Positions 35,695 to 45,673 are shown, numbered from the stretch's first letter. The stretch is 64,000 nt of DNA from Photobacterium atrarenae (GCF_024380015.1 NZ_CP101508.1:1612902-1676901); one strand, 5' to 3'. Translations and numbers: made by a program. The notes: generated from the sequence alone by a model not told the origin.

Positions 35695-36651
35695 TTAAGA
35701 TATTTTATCTTGTTCCGGATGCGGGCTGAGCGGGCTGACATAGCCTTCCGGCTTCAGGGCCAGCAAGTCACAATTCAAGCGGTCGATGGTATGCTCGGCG
35801 GTATTTCCGATAAATACGGCAGACAAACCGGTGCGGCCTGTGGTGCCGAGGATCACCAGTTCGGCATCTAACTCTTTCGCTACATTGGGGATCACATCTT
35901 CAGGTAAGCCTTCAACCACATGGGTCTGCTCTTCCGGTAAACCATGCTTATGGCGCAGGGCTTTCATCGAGGTCAGATGATGGCCCCGGACGGCATCTGA
36001 ATAGGATGCGGGATCAAATTCAGGTAACTCGATGGTGATATTGACCGGCGTTGACGGATAGGCGTTCACCAAATGGACTTCCGCACCGACGGTTTCAGCC
36101 ATTGAGAGCGCTTCCGTTACGATGGCATCATTGAGTTTATCGTGGGTTTCACTGTCAGCGGCCAGGTTTACACTGGCAATAATTTTACCGTTTTCCGGCC
36201 AGCTATGCTCTTTCACCATCAATACAGGGCAGGGGCATTTGCGAAGTAAGTGCCAGTCGGTCGGGGTAAAAATCACCGAACCTATTTTATCGTGATCGTG
36301 TGTTGCCTTAATCAGTAAGTCGTGCTCTTTACTGAACACTTCCGCAATAATGGCCTCATAAGGTCGATTGTGCCAAACTACGCTCAGCTCAATGTGAAAG
36401 CCTTCATCAAGGTAGGGCTGGATAATGTCTTTTAACCACTCTTCCCGCTGCATCACCACGCCACGGCGCATTGCCTGGCGCTCATCGGCAGACAACATCG
36501 AGGTCATTTCGTATGAAAAGTCATAGATGGCAAGAAACAAGGTGATGGTGACATCCTGCGAGCATTTCGCAAGGTCAACAGCACGAGATAAGGCGGGTTG
36601 GTGATCCTGCTCCGGATCGGCCACCACAAGAATATTACTGTACTTGGTCAT
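35695..36651 (-). CDS. uspE: Universal stress protein E
   Basis: A 318-residue tandem UspA-domain protein: the first unit starts YSNILVVADPEQDHQPALSRAVDLA, and the second ends ELVILGTTGRTGLSAVFIGNTAEHTIDRL. That last segment carries the G-2X-G-9X-G-S/N type nucleotide site. UspE helps cells survive oxidative and other stress. The ATG at 36651 has GGGGG five bases ahead. It lies just downstream of fnr on the same strand, with a terminator between, as in E. coli and vibrios. Confidence 0.93.
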   Translation of the reverse strand: MTKYSNILVVADPEQDHQPALSRAVDLAKCSQDVTITLFLAIYDFSYEMTSMLSADERQAMRRGVVMQREEWLKDIIQPYLDEGFHIELSVVWHNRPYEAIIAEVFSKEHDLLIKATHDHDKIGSVIFTPTDWHLLRKCPCPVLMVKEHSWPENGKIIASVNLAADSETHDKLNDAIVTEALSMAETVGAEVHLVNAYPSTPVNITIELPEFDPASYSDAVRGHHLTSMKALRHKHGLPEEQTHVVEGLPEDVIPNVAKELDAELVILGTTGRTGLSAVFIGNTAEHTIDRLNCDLLALKPEGYVSPLSPHPEQDKIS

Positions 36652-36811
36652 TATTGCCCCCTTACACAACCGTGTTGGCATCAATACCAGTCTCAGATCC
36701 CTGTCTAGGAATACTATCTAGTTGCCCTGAATACCCTTGAAAGCAAATAGATAAATCAGATTGGCTCAATTAACTGTAACGTATCGCAGCGGTTATGGGG
36801 AGCTTAGAAAA

Positions 36812-36848
36812 GAAAAAAAGTGATACGACGCATGCTCGTATCACTTTC
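36812..36848 (-). terminator. Terminator after fnr
   Basis: AAGTGATACGA and TCGTATCACTT around a seven-base loop, followed by seven T on the minus strand. Confidence 0.85.
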
Positions 36849-36871
36849 TTATTCAACCGGAAATCAGCTTA

Positions 36872-37621
36872 TCAGTCGATGCTGCCGACGCCTGCCAGAC
36901 GAGACAGCTCATCGTGATCCAAAATGGTGATGTATTTGCCTTTTACACCCAACATGCCGGATTTCTGGAAGCGACCCAGTAGGCGACTAATGGTCTCAAC
37001 GGTCAGACCCAGATAGTTACCGATGTCGCCACGCGTCATGGTCAGGCGGAATTCACGGGGTGAAAAACCTCGCTGAGAAAAACGCAGAGAAAGGTTATAC
37101 AGGAACGCCGCCAGACGCTCTTCAGCATTCTTCTTCGACAGCAACAGGATCATTTCCTGATCGCCTTTAATCTCGTTACTCATCAGACGCATAATCTGCT
37201 TGCGCAGTTTCGGCATGCGACCGGATAAGTCATCGAGGATTTCGAACGGAATTTCACAAACCATGGATGTTTCCAGGGACTGGGCAAAACTCGGATGCAT
37301 CATTTCATTGATGGCATCAAAGCCGACCAGGTCACCGGCCAGGTGGAATGCCGTGATTTGCTCATCACCCTGTTCAGTGATGGTGTAGCTCTTAATGGTA
37401 CCAGAGCGGATCGCATAGAGCGACTTTAGCTCATCACCGGCTTTGAAAAGCTCTTGTCCTTTCTGGATCGGCTTTTTACGCTCGATGATCTGATCCAACT
37501 GATCAAGCTCAGATTCGTTCAGCGTGAATGGAATACATAACTGGCTGATACTACAGTCCTGGCAATGAATGGCGCATCCACCGGACTGGACACGTTTGGT
37601 TGGAAGTTTGTCCGAAATCAT
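36872..37621 (-). CDS. fnr: Oxygen-sensing transcription factor Fnr
   Basis: FNR is the global switch to anaerobic metabolism; its [4Fe-4S] cluster breaks down in oxygen. The N-terminal cysteines fall exactly as in E. coli: Cys20, Cys23 and Cys29 in [11 protein letters not shown], and the fourth ligand in SMVCEIPFE near 122. The DNA-binding helix contains [25 protein letters not shown], with the Glu/Ser/Arg contacts in VETISR (two adjacent blocks). Its 249 residues match the family. An FNR box lies 18 bases upstream of the start, which points to autoregulation. It probably controls ccoNOQP and other nearby respiratory genes. Confidence 0.97.
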   Translation of the reverse strand: MISDKLPTKRVQSGGCAIHCQDCSISQLCIPFTLNESELDQLDQIIERKKPIQKGQELFKAGDELKSLYAIRSGTIKSYTITEQGDEQITAFHLAGDLVGFDAINEMMHPSFAQSLETSMVCEIPFEILDDLSGRMPKLRKQIMRLMSNEIKGDQEMILLLSKKNAEERLAAFLYNLSLRFSQRGFSPREFRLTMTRGDIGNYLGLTVETISRLLGRFQKSGMLGVKGKYITILDHDELSRLAGVGSID

Positions 37622-37638
37622 AAGCCTGTCTAACCGTT

Positions 37639-37652
37639 TTGATGTAGGTCAA
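37639..37652. promoter_or_regulatory. FNR box upstream of fnr
   Basis: TTGATGTAGGTCAA matches 9 of 10 defined bases of TTGATNNNNATCAA. Its place close to the start codon fits negative autoregulation. Confidence 0.7.
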
Positions 37653-37696
37653 TATTTTAACACAATATGAATCTATGTGACGAGAAATATAAAACC

Positions 37697-38386
37697 CTAC
37701 AAAATTTGTTTGATTGCGATATAACCAGTATGGACCCCATACATGAGGAGCAGCAAGGCACTGGCTCGCTTGAAATAGAGGTTCTTTAAAACCTGTTGTA
37801 ATTGCTGAGCTAAAGAGCCGACAGCAATCATCGCCGGTAAGGTCCCGAGACCAAAAGCCAGCATCACGGCCGCACCGCTGGCAGCACTGCCGGAGACTGC
37901 TGCCCAGCTTAAGGTTGAATAGACCAGCCCGCAAGGTAGCCAGCCCCAGAGTATGCCAAAAGGCAACGCTGCGGCTGGTGACTTCAGCGGTAACAAGGAC
38001 TTTGCCTGAGGTGAAATCAGCCGCCACAGGTGTTGACCGAGCCTTTCTAAGTGTGTGATCGCCTGCCACCACTGACCAATATACAGCGCGAGCAAAATCA
38101 TCATTACCGCCGCCAGCAAACGCAGAGAAACCAATGCTGTGGCATGACCGCTGAGGGCGGCCATGCCGGCAAATGCGCTACCGATGATGGCGCCGGCAAT
38201 TGCATAAGAGATCAGCCGACCAGCGTTATAACAAACCAGGTAGGGCCAACGTCGACCGTTGTGCTGACCGGGTATTCCAAGCGTGAGGGCAGCAGCGACA
38301 CCACCACACATGCCCAGACAATGCCCGGCGCCCATCAGGCCAATCACAAAGGCTGCGATAAAATCACTGGAGATGACAGTTTCCAT
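37697..38386 (-). CDS. TauE/SafE (UreH-like) family membrane protein of the cco cluster
   Basis: A 229-residue protein with about six helices. The first carries GLMGAGHCLGMCGGVAAAL, a histidine-cysteine motif that could bind copper; a second motif is GILWGWLPCGLVYSTL. Proteins like this follow ccoS in many gammaproteobacteria and are annotated as sulfite exporters, but the linkage suggests a role in cbb3 oxidase assembly or copper handling. That role is inferred. It starts five bases after ccoS. Confidence 0.85.
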   Translation of the reverse strand: METVISSDFIAAFVIGLMGAGHCLGMCGGVAAALTLGIPGQHNGRRWPYLVCYNAGRLISYAIAGAIIGSAFAGMAALSGHATALVSLRLLAAVMMILLALYIGQWWQAITHLERLGQHLWRLISPQAKSLLPLKSPAAALPFGILWGWLPCGLVYSTLSWAAVSGSAASGAAVMLAFGLGTLPAMIAVGSLAQQLQQVLKNLYFKRASALLLLMYGVHTGYIAIKQIL

Positions 38387-38391
38387 GAGGA

Positions 38392-38571
38392 TTAATTGCG
38401 CTTCTGTGTAGGTTTACCCGTTTGCTCATTTTCAGCCTCGTCAAAGAGGATGTCATAGCCACGCCGCTCAAGATCTTCAAACTGCTCACTTTTCACTGCC
38501 CAAAGAAAAATACCGACAGCGATACAGACGAAAATGATCGCGATGGGGATCAACAGATAAAGACTAGCCAT
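38392..38571 (-). CDS. ccoS: cbb3 oxidase maturation protein CcoS
   Basis: A 59-residue single-span membrane protein needed to fit haem and copper into cbb3 oxidase. It reads MASLYLLIPIAIIFVCIAVG, then FLWAVKSEQFEDLERRGYD, the family's conserved FxWAxxxxQFDDLE-type block. The ATG at 38571 overlaps the ccoI stop by eight bases (ATGGCTAG), so it is translationally coupled. The C-terminus is short and polar. Confidence 0.93.
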   Translation of the reverse strand: MASLYLLIPIAIIFVCIAVGIFLWAVKSEQFEDLERRGYDILFDEAENEQTGKPTQKRN

Positions 38572-40957
38572 TTTCTTTCAACAACCTTAAAGAGTTAGAG
38601 ACAACGATGATTGAGCTTGCTGACATTCCTACCACCGCAATATATGGGGCGACGAAACCGGCGACGGCCAGTGGTAAAATGACCAGGTTATAACCCAAAG
38701 CCCAGGCCAGGTTTTCCCGGATGATCTTCCGGGTTTTCAACGCAAGCTGTCGAGCACGCAAGATGCGTGATAGCTTATCGCCCAGCAATACCATATCTGC
38801 TGAGGACTTGGCAACATCTGTCCCGCTGCCCATGGCGACAGAAAGGTGAGCGCCGGCCAAAACTGGCGCATCGTTCACGCCGTCACCAATCATCAGGGCA
38901 ACCTGATCCTGATTCAGGCTACGCAGGTAAGCAAGTTTTCCCTCCGGGGTTGCCCCGGCAACCAGGGTGTCAACGGCAAGCTTGTCGGCGACGGCTTGGG
39001 CGTTAGCTGAGTGATCCCCGGTTAACATAGTCACTTTGATCCCCGCCGACTGGAATTGTTCAACCAGCTCTTTGCTGTCTTCACGGATTGGGTCATCAAG
39101 CTTAAATGCAGCAATCGGTTGGGCATTGCAGGTCAGCCAGACCTGGAAGCGGTTGTCACACTGCATCAGCAGGTGTTCTTTTTCCGGATGCAGCTCCAGC
39201 GCAAAGGTGGCCTGGCCGATACGCCATTCGTCATTACCCGTGAAGCCTTTCAGGCCTGAACCGATGACATTCTCAACATTATCAAAGCTCAGGTGCTCGG
39301 AGCGGTAGTCGCGAAATGCTTTGGCAATCGGGTGGTTGGCAAACCGTTCGAGTTCCGCGGCATAAGCAAGCGCGTCTTGCTGGGAGAGATTGCTCAGTAA
39401 CTTGGTGTCGACCAGGCGAATGTTCCCTTCGGTGAGCGTCCCGGTTTTGTCGATCACCAGCTGGTTCACTTTGCAAAGCGTCTCGAGTACATGACCGCGA
39501 CGCAGGAGGATTCCCAGCCGGCCTAAGCTGGATGTTGAGCACGTCAGAGCGGTTGGCGTTGCCAGAGATAACGCACAAGGGCAGGTGGCCACCAGAACGG
39601 AAAGTGTGATCCATAGAGCATCTTCCGGACGTTCCTGTACCCAGAACAGCCAGGTGCCGGCAGAGATAATTAAAATGGCAGCGACGAAATAACGGGCGAC
39701 AATATCGGCAATTTCGGCCACTTTCGGCTTGGAAGACTGTGCCTCATCTTGTAGACGTACAATGTTGGAGATTAAAGAGTTTTGCCGATCCTGCGTTACT
39801 TTCAGGGTAATGTTACCATCGCCGTTAATGGTCCCGGCAAAGACCTGCTCTCCGACTGTACGCGGGACCGGCATCGGCTCACCGGTGAGCATGGATTCGT
39901 CAATGGCGCTTTCCCCTTGCAGGATTTCGCCATCTGCCGGGAGGTTTTCACCCGGCAATACCATGATCACATTACCGACTTTCAGCGTCTTAGCGGCCAC
40001 TTGGCTGCCGTCTTCCAGGGTTGCCATGGCTGGCACCAGCTTCAATAGGTTGGCACTGGCCGCTGCAGCCTGACGGCGGGCGCGCATTTCAAGGAAACGG
40101 CCCAGCAGCAGAAAGAAGGTAAACATGGAGATGGATTCAAAAAAGACTTCGCCTTTTTCCATCACTGTGGCGTACAGACTGGCCACGAAAGCAAACAGAA
40201 GAGCGATTGAAACCGGAACATCCATCCCCAGCGTCCGGGCTTTGAGATTACGCCAGGCATTGAGGTAAAACGGCAGGGCAGAGTAGAGCAGTACCGGAGT
40301 AGCAAAGATCAGGCTGACCCAGCGCAGGTAACTTTTGAATTCGGCATCCAGATCGCCAAATATTTCGAAATACAAAGCCACGGCTAGCATCATCACCTGC
40401 ATGGTAGCAATTCCGGCTATCCCCAGACGGTAGAGGTAGCCTTTCATGGTGCGGTGATATTGCTGTTCTTGGGCGTCAGCTTCGAAAGGCGCGGCTTTAT
40501 AGCCGAGTTGATGAATGATACCGAGTAAATGACTCAACTTGGCTTGCGCCGGATCCCAGGTTAGCAGGGCGCGATGGGTGGTGGTGTTCACACGAATGGC
40601 AAGGACGCCGGGCTCACGGTTGAGCTGTTTTTCAATCAGCCAGGCACAGGCAGCGCAGGAGACGCCGTCGAGCGAAAGGGAGACTTCCTTGCTGTGCTCA
40701 ACATTACGGACAAACTCCTGTTGTACTTCTTCATGATCATACAGCAACAGGGACTGAAGCTGCTGAGGAACCAGATCGGCCTTCTCAGCTGGTGCCGTGC
40801 GGTACTCGTAATAGGAAGTCAGGCCGCTGTCGACAATGGTCTGTGCAACAGCTTCACAGCCCGGACAGCACATATCGCGCAATTCACCCAGGATGTTTAC
40901 TTGCTGATGGTAACCCGCTGGGACCGGGTCACCACAGTGGTAACAGTCTTTGCTCAT
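38564..40957 (-). CDS. ccoI: Copper-translocating P-type ATPase CcoI
   Basis: A 797-residue P1B ATPase that supplies copper to cbb3 oxidase. It has an N-terminal cysteine-rich segment (CYHCGDPVPAG and DMCCPGCEAVA), then a heavy-metal domain with SCAACAWLIEKQL. The membrane metal site is VLVATCPCALSLATPTAL, the phosphorylated Asp is in VIDKTGTLTEGN, and the ATP hinge is MIGDGVNDAPVLAGA. The start overlaps the ccoH stop by four bases. It belongs to the ccoHIS part of the cluster. Confidence 0.95.
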   Translation of the reverse strand: MSKDCYHCGDPVPAGYHQQVNILGELRDMCCPGCEAVAQTIVDSGLTSYYEYRTAPAEKADLVPQQLQSLLLYDHEEVQQEFVRNVEHSKEVSLSLDGVSCAACAWLIEKQLNREPGVLAIRVNTTTHRALLTWDPAQAKLSHLLGIIHQLGYKAAPFEADAQEQQYHRTMKGYLYRLGIAGIATMQVMMLAVALYFEIFGDLDAEFKSYLRWVSLIFATPVLLYSALPFYLNAWRNLKARTLGMDVPVSIALLFAFVASLYATVMEKGEVFFESISMFTFFLLLGRFLEMRARRQAAAASANLLKLVPAMATLEDGSQVAAKTLKVGNVIMVLPGENLPADGEILQGESAIDESMLTGEPMPVPRTVGEQVFAGTINGDGNITLKVTQDRQNSLISNIVRLQDEAQSSKPKVAEIADIVARYFVAAILIISAGTWLFWVQERPEDALWITLSVLVATCPCALSLATPTALTCSTSSLGRLGILLRRGHVLETLCKVNQLVIDKTGTLTEGNIRLVDTKLLSNLSQQDALAYAAELERFANHPIAKAFRDYRSEHLSFDNVENVIGSGLKGFTGNDEWRIGQATFALELHPEKEHLLMQCDNRFQVWLTCNAQPIAAFKLDDPIREDSKELVEQFQSAGIKVTMLTGDHSANAQAVADKLAVDTLVAGATPEGKLAYLRSLNQDQVALMIGDGVNDAPVLAGAHLSVAMGSGTDVAKSSADMVLLGDKLSRILRARQLALKTRKIIRENLAWALGYNLVILPLAVAGFVAPYIAVVGMSASSIIVVSNSLRLLKENG

Positions 40958-41445
40958 CCCTTGTCCTGCCCGTACAGCGAGATTGGGTCAGATGAAGGCA
41001 AGGTCACTCGTCCTTGGAGCATCCAGTCGCCATCAAATGGTTCCAACTCAACAAACCAAGGGCCTTGCAATGCTTCAGGTGCGTTGAAACGATAAGTGCC
41101 TTTCATATCGGCGCTGACCATTTGGGTAAAGTCTTTGTTGGCTAAAGTCCGGTGTGTGAAGGTCACCCGGAGGTTGGGGTAGCTTTTCAGCTCACCTTTA
41201 GTGAAGTTTACAACCACATCTGTTTCAGCGACTTGAACAGACGCTTTGAGTTTTAGCGCGTCGGCGACGCGTAACCGGGAAAGGTCAAGGTTAATCGCTT
41301 TGCCTTTCTTGTAATAATCTTCTGCGACGAGATCGACCTGGTTTTGAGAAAAGATGTAAACAGCAGTCAGGCTGTAGATAATGGAAATGGCAGGAATGGA
41401 GAAAACGAACCAAGGCCAGAAATGCTTATACCATGGTTTACGCAT
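40954..41445 (-). CDS. ccoH: Cytochrome cbb3 oxidase assembly protein CcoH (FixH)
   Basis: A 163-residue protein with one N-terminal membrane helix (FWPWFVFSIPAISIIYSLTAV) and a periplasmic FixH domain. VDLVAEDYYKKGKAINLDLSR is the conserved block after the helix. CcoH binds early assembly intermediates of the oxidase and stays with it. Its stop overlaps ccoI. A terminator between ccoP and ccoH suggests that ccoHIS is expressed separately or at a lower level. Confidence 0.92.
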   Translation of the reverse strand: MRKPWYKHFWPWFVFSIPAISIIYSLTAVYIFSQNQVDLVAEDYYKKGKAINLDLSRLRVADALKLKASVQVAETDVVVNFTKGELKSYPNLRVTFTHRTLANKDFTQMVSADMKGTYRFNAPEALQGPWFVELEPFDGDWMLQGRVTLPSSDPISLYGQDKG

Positions 41446-41470
41446 AGTGATTACCTTTGACGCTTTGATG

Positions 41471-41498
41471 AAAAGAGCCCCTGAATGTAACAGGGGCT
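41471..41498 (-). terminator. Terminator between ccoP and ccoH
   Basis: AGCCCCTG and CAGGGGCT around a seven-base loop, followed by CTTTT on the minus strand. Confidence 0.75.
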
Positions 41499-41567
41499 AT
41501 GTGTTAAGTCTCAGTTTTAATTACTAATTTATTAGATAATATGTAACTGATTTTTTAAACCATCCGA

Positions 41568-42548
41568 TTATTTGCTGGCTTCGTTGCTCAGGCTCCAGAC
41601 GTAGGCAGAGATCAGCTGAACTTTCTCTTCACCCAGAACATCTTTCCATGCAGGCATCACACCTTGACGACCGTGTGTGATCGTCGCTTCAACCGCACGG
41701 CGAGAGCCACCATATAGCCAGGTTTGATCCGTCAGGTCAGGCGCACCGAAGGCCGGGTTACCTTTACCATCTGTACCATGACATGCGGCACAAACAACGA
41801 AGCGTTGCTGACCGGCTGCGGCCTCTTTAGCGTTCACGCTACGACCGGACAAGCCCAGAACATACGTTGTGACGTCGCGAACACCGTCTTCGCCCAGCGT
41901 GTCGATCCAGGCCGGCATGACACCGTGACGGCCTTGCATAATGGTCGTCTTGATCGTTTCCGCTTCACCACCGTATAGCCAGGCGTCGTCGGTCAGATTC
42001 GGGTAACCTAGCTGACCACGTGCATCAGAACCATGACATTGCGCACAGTTTTGAATGAACAGACGCTGACCCACCTTGATGGCGTCAGAATCGCCGGCAA
42101 TTTCAGTGATTGGGCGCAGTGCATTACCAGATGCGTCGTAGGCCAGTGTTTTGAACGTTTCGCCGAAGGTCGCTTTTGCGTCATCCAGCTCGCGTGCGTA
42201 CTGATCCAAACGTTGCTCTTTCTGTGCATTGGCGATCGCTAGTTTTGACTCTTCGACGCTACGCACAGTCTGGTTCGAACTTTGCCAGCCTAAAAAGCCT
42301 TTAAAGTTACCCAGGCCAGGGAACAGCGCCAGGTAAACCAAGCCAAAGATGATGGTGCCCCAGAACATGTAGGACCACCACTTCGGCAGTGGGTTGTTGA
42401 TTTCACGAATACCATCGTATTCGTGACCCATATCCTCACCTTCTTCGACACCCATTTTGTCCTTCATGCACCAATACAGAATGGTGGCAATCCCCAAAAT
42501 TGTGCCGAGCGTGATGATTGTAATCCATAGACTCCAGAATGTAGTCAT
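41568..42548 (-). CDS. ccoP: Cytochrome cbb3 oxidase subunit III (dihaem CcoP)
   Basis: A 326-residue membrane-anchored cytochrome c that passes electrons to CcoO and CcoN. Two haem-binding motifs are present, CAQCH (IQNCAQCHGSDARG) and CAACH (VVCAACHGTDGKGN), each followed by a methionine-bearing region such as GVMPAW. The N-terminus has two helices (WITIITLGTILGIATILYW and WWSYMFWGTIIFGLVYLALF). It starts six bases after the ccoQ stop, in the ccoNOQP order. Confidence 0.96.
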   Translation of the reverse strand: MTTFWSLWITIITLGTILGIATILYWCMKDKMGVEEGEDMGHEYDGIREINNPLPKWWSYMFWGTIIFGLVYLALFPGLGNFKGFLGWQSSNQTVRSVEESKLAIANAQKEQRLDQYARELDDAKATFGETFKTLAYDASGNALRPITEIAGDSDAIKVGQRLFIQNCAQCHGSDARGQLGYPNLTDDAWLYGGEAETIKTTIMQGRHGVMPAWIDTLGEDGVRDVTTYVLGLSGRSVNAKEAAAGQQRFVVCAACHGTDGKGNPAFGAPDLTDQTWLYGGSRRAVEATITHGRQGVMPAWKDVLGEEKVQLISAYVWSLSNEASK

Positions 42549-42553
42549 GCTTC

Positions 42554-42727
42554 CTAGCTCCTGTCTTTCTCACGCGTTGCCAAATCTTGCTCTTCATCTG
42601 CAAACACAAGGTTAGCGGCTTCGTCGAAGCGGGATTTTTGGCGTTTACTGTAAGCCCAAAGGACAATACCAATAAAGCTTGCGAACAGTATCACTGTCCA
42701 AATGCTATGAATGGTTCCAATATCCAT
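42554..42727 (-). CDS. ccoQ: Cytochrome cbb3 oxidase subunit CcoQ
   Basis: A 57-residue single-span protein: MDIGTIHSIWTVILFASFIG, then IVLWAYSKRQKSRFDEAANL with the conserved FDEAANLVF block of CcoQ. It stabilises the oxidase. The ATG at 42727 follows GGAGGCC. It sits between ccoO and ccoP, ten bases after ccoO. Confidence 0.93.
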   Translation of the reverse strand: MDIGTIHSIWTVILFASFIGIVLWAYSKRQKSRFDEAANLVFADEEQDLATREKDRS

Positions 42728-42737
42728 TGTGGCCTCC

Positions 42738-43349
42738 TTACTTCATTGCGTGACCGAGAGACTGAAGGTAAGCAATCAGTGCATCCATTTCAGTCTTGCC
42801 TTTCACTTCATCACCAGCCTTTTCAATTTGCTCTTCAGTGTAAGGCACACCGAAGCTCTCCTTGAATACAGCCAGCTTTTTAGAAGTTAACTTGCCGTCA
42901 AGCACGTTTTCTTCCAGCCAAGGGAACCCTGGCATGTTTGACTCAGGAACAACTGCGCGTGGGTTAATCAGGTGAATACGGTGCCAGTCGTCTGAATAAC
43001 GGCCGCCAACACGTGCCAAATCCGGCCCCGTACGCTTAGAACCCCACAGGAATGGGTGTTCCCAGACACTTTCACCGGCGACAGAGTAGTGACCGTAACG
43101 CTCAGTCTCAGAACGGAACGGACGAACCATCTGGCTGTGACACACGTTACAACCTTCACGGATGTAAATATCACGACCTTCCATTTCCAACGCCGTATAA
43201 GGGCGCAGGTTTTCTACCGGCTCAGTCGTTTGATCCTGATACAGAAGCGGCGTGATTTCTACCAGCGCACCAAAACTGATGGCGATGATGATCAGAATCG
43301 CAAGAAGGCCGACATTTTTCTCTACAATTTCATGACGATTATTAGCCAT
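42738..43349 (-). CDS. ccoO: Cytochrome cbb3 oxidase subunit II (monohaem CcoO)
   Basis: A 203-residue cytochrome c subunit with an N-terminal membrane helix ([20 protein letters not shown]) and one haem motif in [17 protein letters not shown]. The axial methionine region is SNMPGFPWL. It carries electrons from CcoP to the CcoN catalytic site. Second gene of ccoNOQP, 11 bases after ccoN. Confidence 0.96.
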   Translation of the reverse strand: MANNRHEIVEKNVGLLAILIIIAISFGALVEITPLLYQDQTTEPVENLRPYTALEMEGRDIYIREGCNVCHSQMVRPFRSETERYGHYSVAGESVWEHPFLWGSKRTGPDLARVGGRYSDDWHRIHLINPRAVVPESNMPGFPWLEENVLDGKLTSKKLAVFKESFGVPYTEEQIEKAGDEVKGKTEMDALIAYLQSLGHAMK

Positions 43350-43360
43350 TGTCGAACTCC

Positions 43361-44788
43361 TTATGCTGGCTGCTCAGTTGCTTTCAGGCTTTCTTTCGGC
43401 GCGGCAATAGTCTTGTATGCGTTGTAGGCCATCAGAACCATACCGAACAAGAACACAGCACCACCCAGGAAGCGAACAAAGTAGAATGGGTAAGAAGCCT
43501 GTAGAGACTCAACAAAGCTGTAGGTCAATGTACCGTCAGTGTTGACCGCACGCCACATCAGACCTTGCATCACACCGGAGATCCACATCGCAACGATGTA
43601 CAGAACCGTACCGATGGTCGCCAGCCAGAAGTGGACGTTAACCAGTTTGATTGAGAACATGCGCTCTTGACCAAACAGTTTCGGGATCAGGTGATATACC
43701 GAACCGATTGAAACCATGGCAACCCAACCCAGTGCACCTGAGTGTACGTGACCAATCGTCCAGTCCGTATAGTGGGACAGGGCGTTGACAGTCTTGATTG
43801 ACATCATCGGGCCTTCGAAGGTGGACATGCCGTAGAAAGACAGAGACACCACCAGGAAGCGCAGAACAGGGTCATAACGCAGTTTGTGCCATGCGCCAGA
43901 CAGCGTCATGATACCGTTGATCATACCGCCCCATGATGGAGCAAACAGGATCAGAGACATCACCATGCCCAGAGACTGAGTCCAGTCTGGTAGCGCAGTA
44001 TAGTGCAGGTGGTGAGGGCCGGCCCAGATATACAGTGAGATCAGTGCCCAGAAGTGGACGATAGAAAGGCGGTAAGAATAAACCGGACGTCCAGCTTGCT
44101 TTGGTACAAAGTAGTACATCATCCCCAGGAAACCAGCAGTCAGCAGGAAGCCTACTGCGTTGTGCCCGTACCACCACTGAATCATTGCATCCACTGCACC
44201 AGAGTAAATCGAATATGATTTAGTCAGGGAAACAGGGATTGCCATGCTGTTGACGATGTGCAGAACTGCAACCGTCAGGATGAAGGCACCGAAGAACCAG
44301 TTCGCAACATAAATGTGCGAGGTTTTTCGTTTAATCATCGTCCCGAAGAAGACAATCGCGTAGGAAACCCAAACCACGGCAATGGCGATATCAATCGGCC
44401 ATTCCAGCTCTGCGTATTCCTTACTCGAGGTCATACCCAGCGGCAGCGTAATTGCTGCAGACAGGATAACGGCTTGCCAGCCCCAGAAGGTGAACGACGC
44501 TAATTTTCCACCGAATAGTCTTGTTTGACATGTACGCTGTACTACGTAGTAGGACGTAGCAAACAGGGCACTAGTTCCGAACGCGAAAATCACCGCATTA
44601 GTATGCAGTGGTCGCAGACGGCTGTATGTCAACCAAGGTATGTCGAAGTTTAACGCCGGCCACACCAGTTGAGCGGCAATCAATACACCAACGCCCATTC
44701 CGACAATTCCCCAAAGTATGGTGGCTAAAGTGAATTGACGAACGACCGTATAGTTGTAGTTTTGTTCAAGCTGCTTTACTTGGCTCAT
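43361..44788 (-). CDS. ccoN: Cytochrome cbb3 oxidase catalytic subunit I
   Basis: The haem b/haem b3-CuB oxygen-reducing subunit, with 12 helices and 475 residues. Ligand histidines lie in [48 protein letters not shown] and [18 protein letters not shown]. The ATG at 44788 ([16 protein letters not shown]) follows GGAAG; the frame continues upstream without a start signal. First gene of ccoNOQP. A hairpin and FNR-like half-sites lie upstream, so low-oxygen control is likely. Confidence 0.97.
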   Translation of the reverse strand: MSQVKQLEQNYNYTVVRQFTLATILWGIVGMGVGVLIAAQLVWPALNFDIPWLTYSRLRPLHTNAVIFAFGTSALFATSYYVVQRTCQTRLFGGKLASFTFWGWQAVILSAAITLPLGMTSSKEYAELEWPIDIAIAVVWVSYAIVFFGTMIKRKTSHIYVANWFFGAFILTVAVLHIVNSMAIPVSLTKSYSIYSGAVDAMIQWWYGHNAVGFLLTAGFLGMMYYFVPKQAGRPVYSYRLSIVHFWALISLYIWAGPHHLHYTALPDWTQSLGMVMSLILFAPSWGGMINGIMTLSGAWHKLRYDPVLRFLVVSLSFYGMSTFEGPMMSIKTVNALSHYTDWTIGHVHSGALGWVAMVSIGSVYHLIPKLFGQERMFSIKLVNVHFWLATIGTVLYIVAMWISGVMQGLMWRAVNTDGTLTYSFVESLQASYPFYFVRFLGGAVFLFGMVLMAYNAYKTIAAPKESLKATEQPA

Positions 44789-44865
44789 GTTGCATGCTTC
44801 CAATTTTAATTGTTCAACTACACTCTCTTTCCTTGTGCGGACAACAAGTTGTCGCAATGCCACCC

Positions 44866-44896
44866 AAAAGGCAATTCAGACGTCGTGTTGCCTTTT
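44866..44896. repeat. Hairpin in the ccoN leader region
   Basis: AAAAGGCAA and TTGCCTTTT around a 13-base loop, with T-runs on both strands. On the minus strand it would lie in the 5' leader of ccoN, about 80 bases before its start. Confidence 0.45.
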
Positions 44897-45064
44897 TAAA
44901 GGGCACGGTATTTAAATTGCTATTTTGTTGTAAAAGTGGCATTTTCGGTGCACATAATACTTGAGATACAAAGTGATTGACAGGGTCAAGTCCACACTCG
45001 CTTTACGGATAAGCAACATTTATGTGAAAACTTTGAACTCTGTAACACGGGAAGCGCGATAAAA

Positions 45065-45508
45065 ATGGCAGCAGAAAAACTGACACGAGCCAGATTGGCT
45101 CAAATTTTAGTCTTACTGGCGGTTCTGATGACTGCATTTGTATGGAGAACAGTAACCTACGAAAACACTAAGGTATTAGAGGATCATCCTGACCGGTGTC
45201 AAATCACAGCAGAATCTTGCGTGATGAAACGTGGCAATCACTCTTTGGGGTTATCACTTTCGCCCTTTCCGGTGAAAGCAAATACCGAGACTCTCATACA
45301 TGTTCGTAACGCAAATGTAAAGCCTGTTGCGACCGTGGCCGGAGTTGAGATGTTTATGGGGAAGATTCCGGTAGTATTCGAGCAAGGAGAAAGCGGTTGG
45401 GTTGGACGTTTTCAGGTGCCGGAATGCGTGCATAACACCATGAAGTGGGCTGTGACGATACAAGCTGGAGAAACCCAAGTTATTGCCGATTTTATCGTCA
45501 AAAAATAG
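45065..45508 (+). CDS. Membrane-anchored periplasmic protein divergent from ccoN (hypothetical)
   Basis: A 147-residue protein with one N-terminal helix (LAQILVLLAVLMTAFVW) and a periplasmic body rich in beta strands. Two cysteines stand close together in DRCQITAESCVMKRGNHS, and a third is in FQVPECVHNTMKW. The general plan recalls FixH-like or copper-binding assembly proteins, but I do not recognise the family. It is divergent from ccoN and followed by nosP; this arrangement is shared with V. cholerae as I remember it, which suggests a link to the oxidase or to nitric oxide. Confidence 0.65.
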   Translation: MAAEKLTRARLAQILVLLAVLMTAFVWRTVTYENTKVLEDHPDRCQITAESCVMKRGNHSLGLSLSPFPVKANTETLIHVRNANVKPVATVAGVEMFMGKIPVVFEQGESGWVGRFQVPECVHNTMKWAVTIQAGETQVIADFIVKK

Positions 45509-45673
45509 TCAACTTTGACTTTTACCCAAGCTGAAAACTGTGATTTTTCTCACTTTGAGAGGGCTTCTCAGGCCAAAGTATTACTTAATCTCTAATAATT
45601 ATATCAATTTGCTGATTAACAAGAGATTAGTGACTATGATTGTGTCAGTACGACAAAAAAAGATAAGAACAGT

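Noticed and set aside
44977..44989. Canonical FNR box for ccoN
   Set aside because: The half-sites TTGAC and GTCAA are only three bases apart; FNR sites need four. Kept only as a finding of lower interest.
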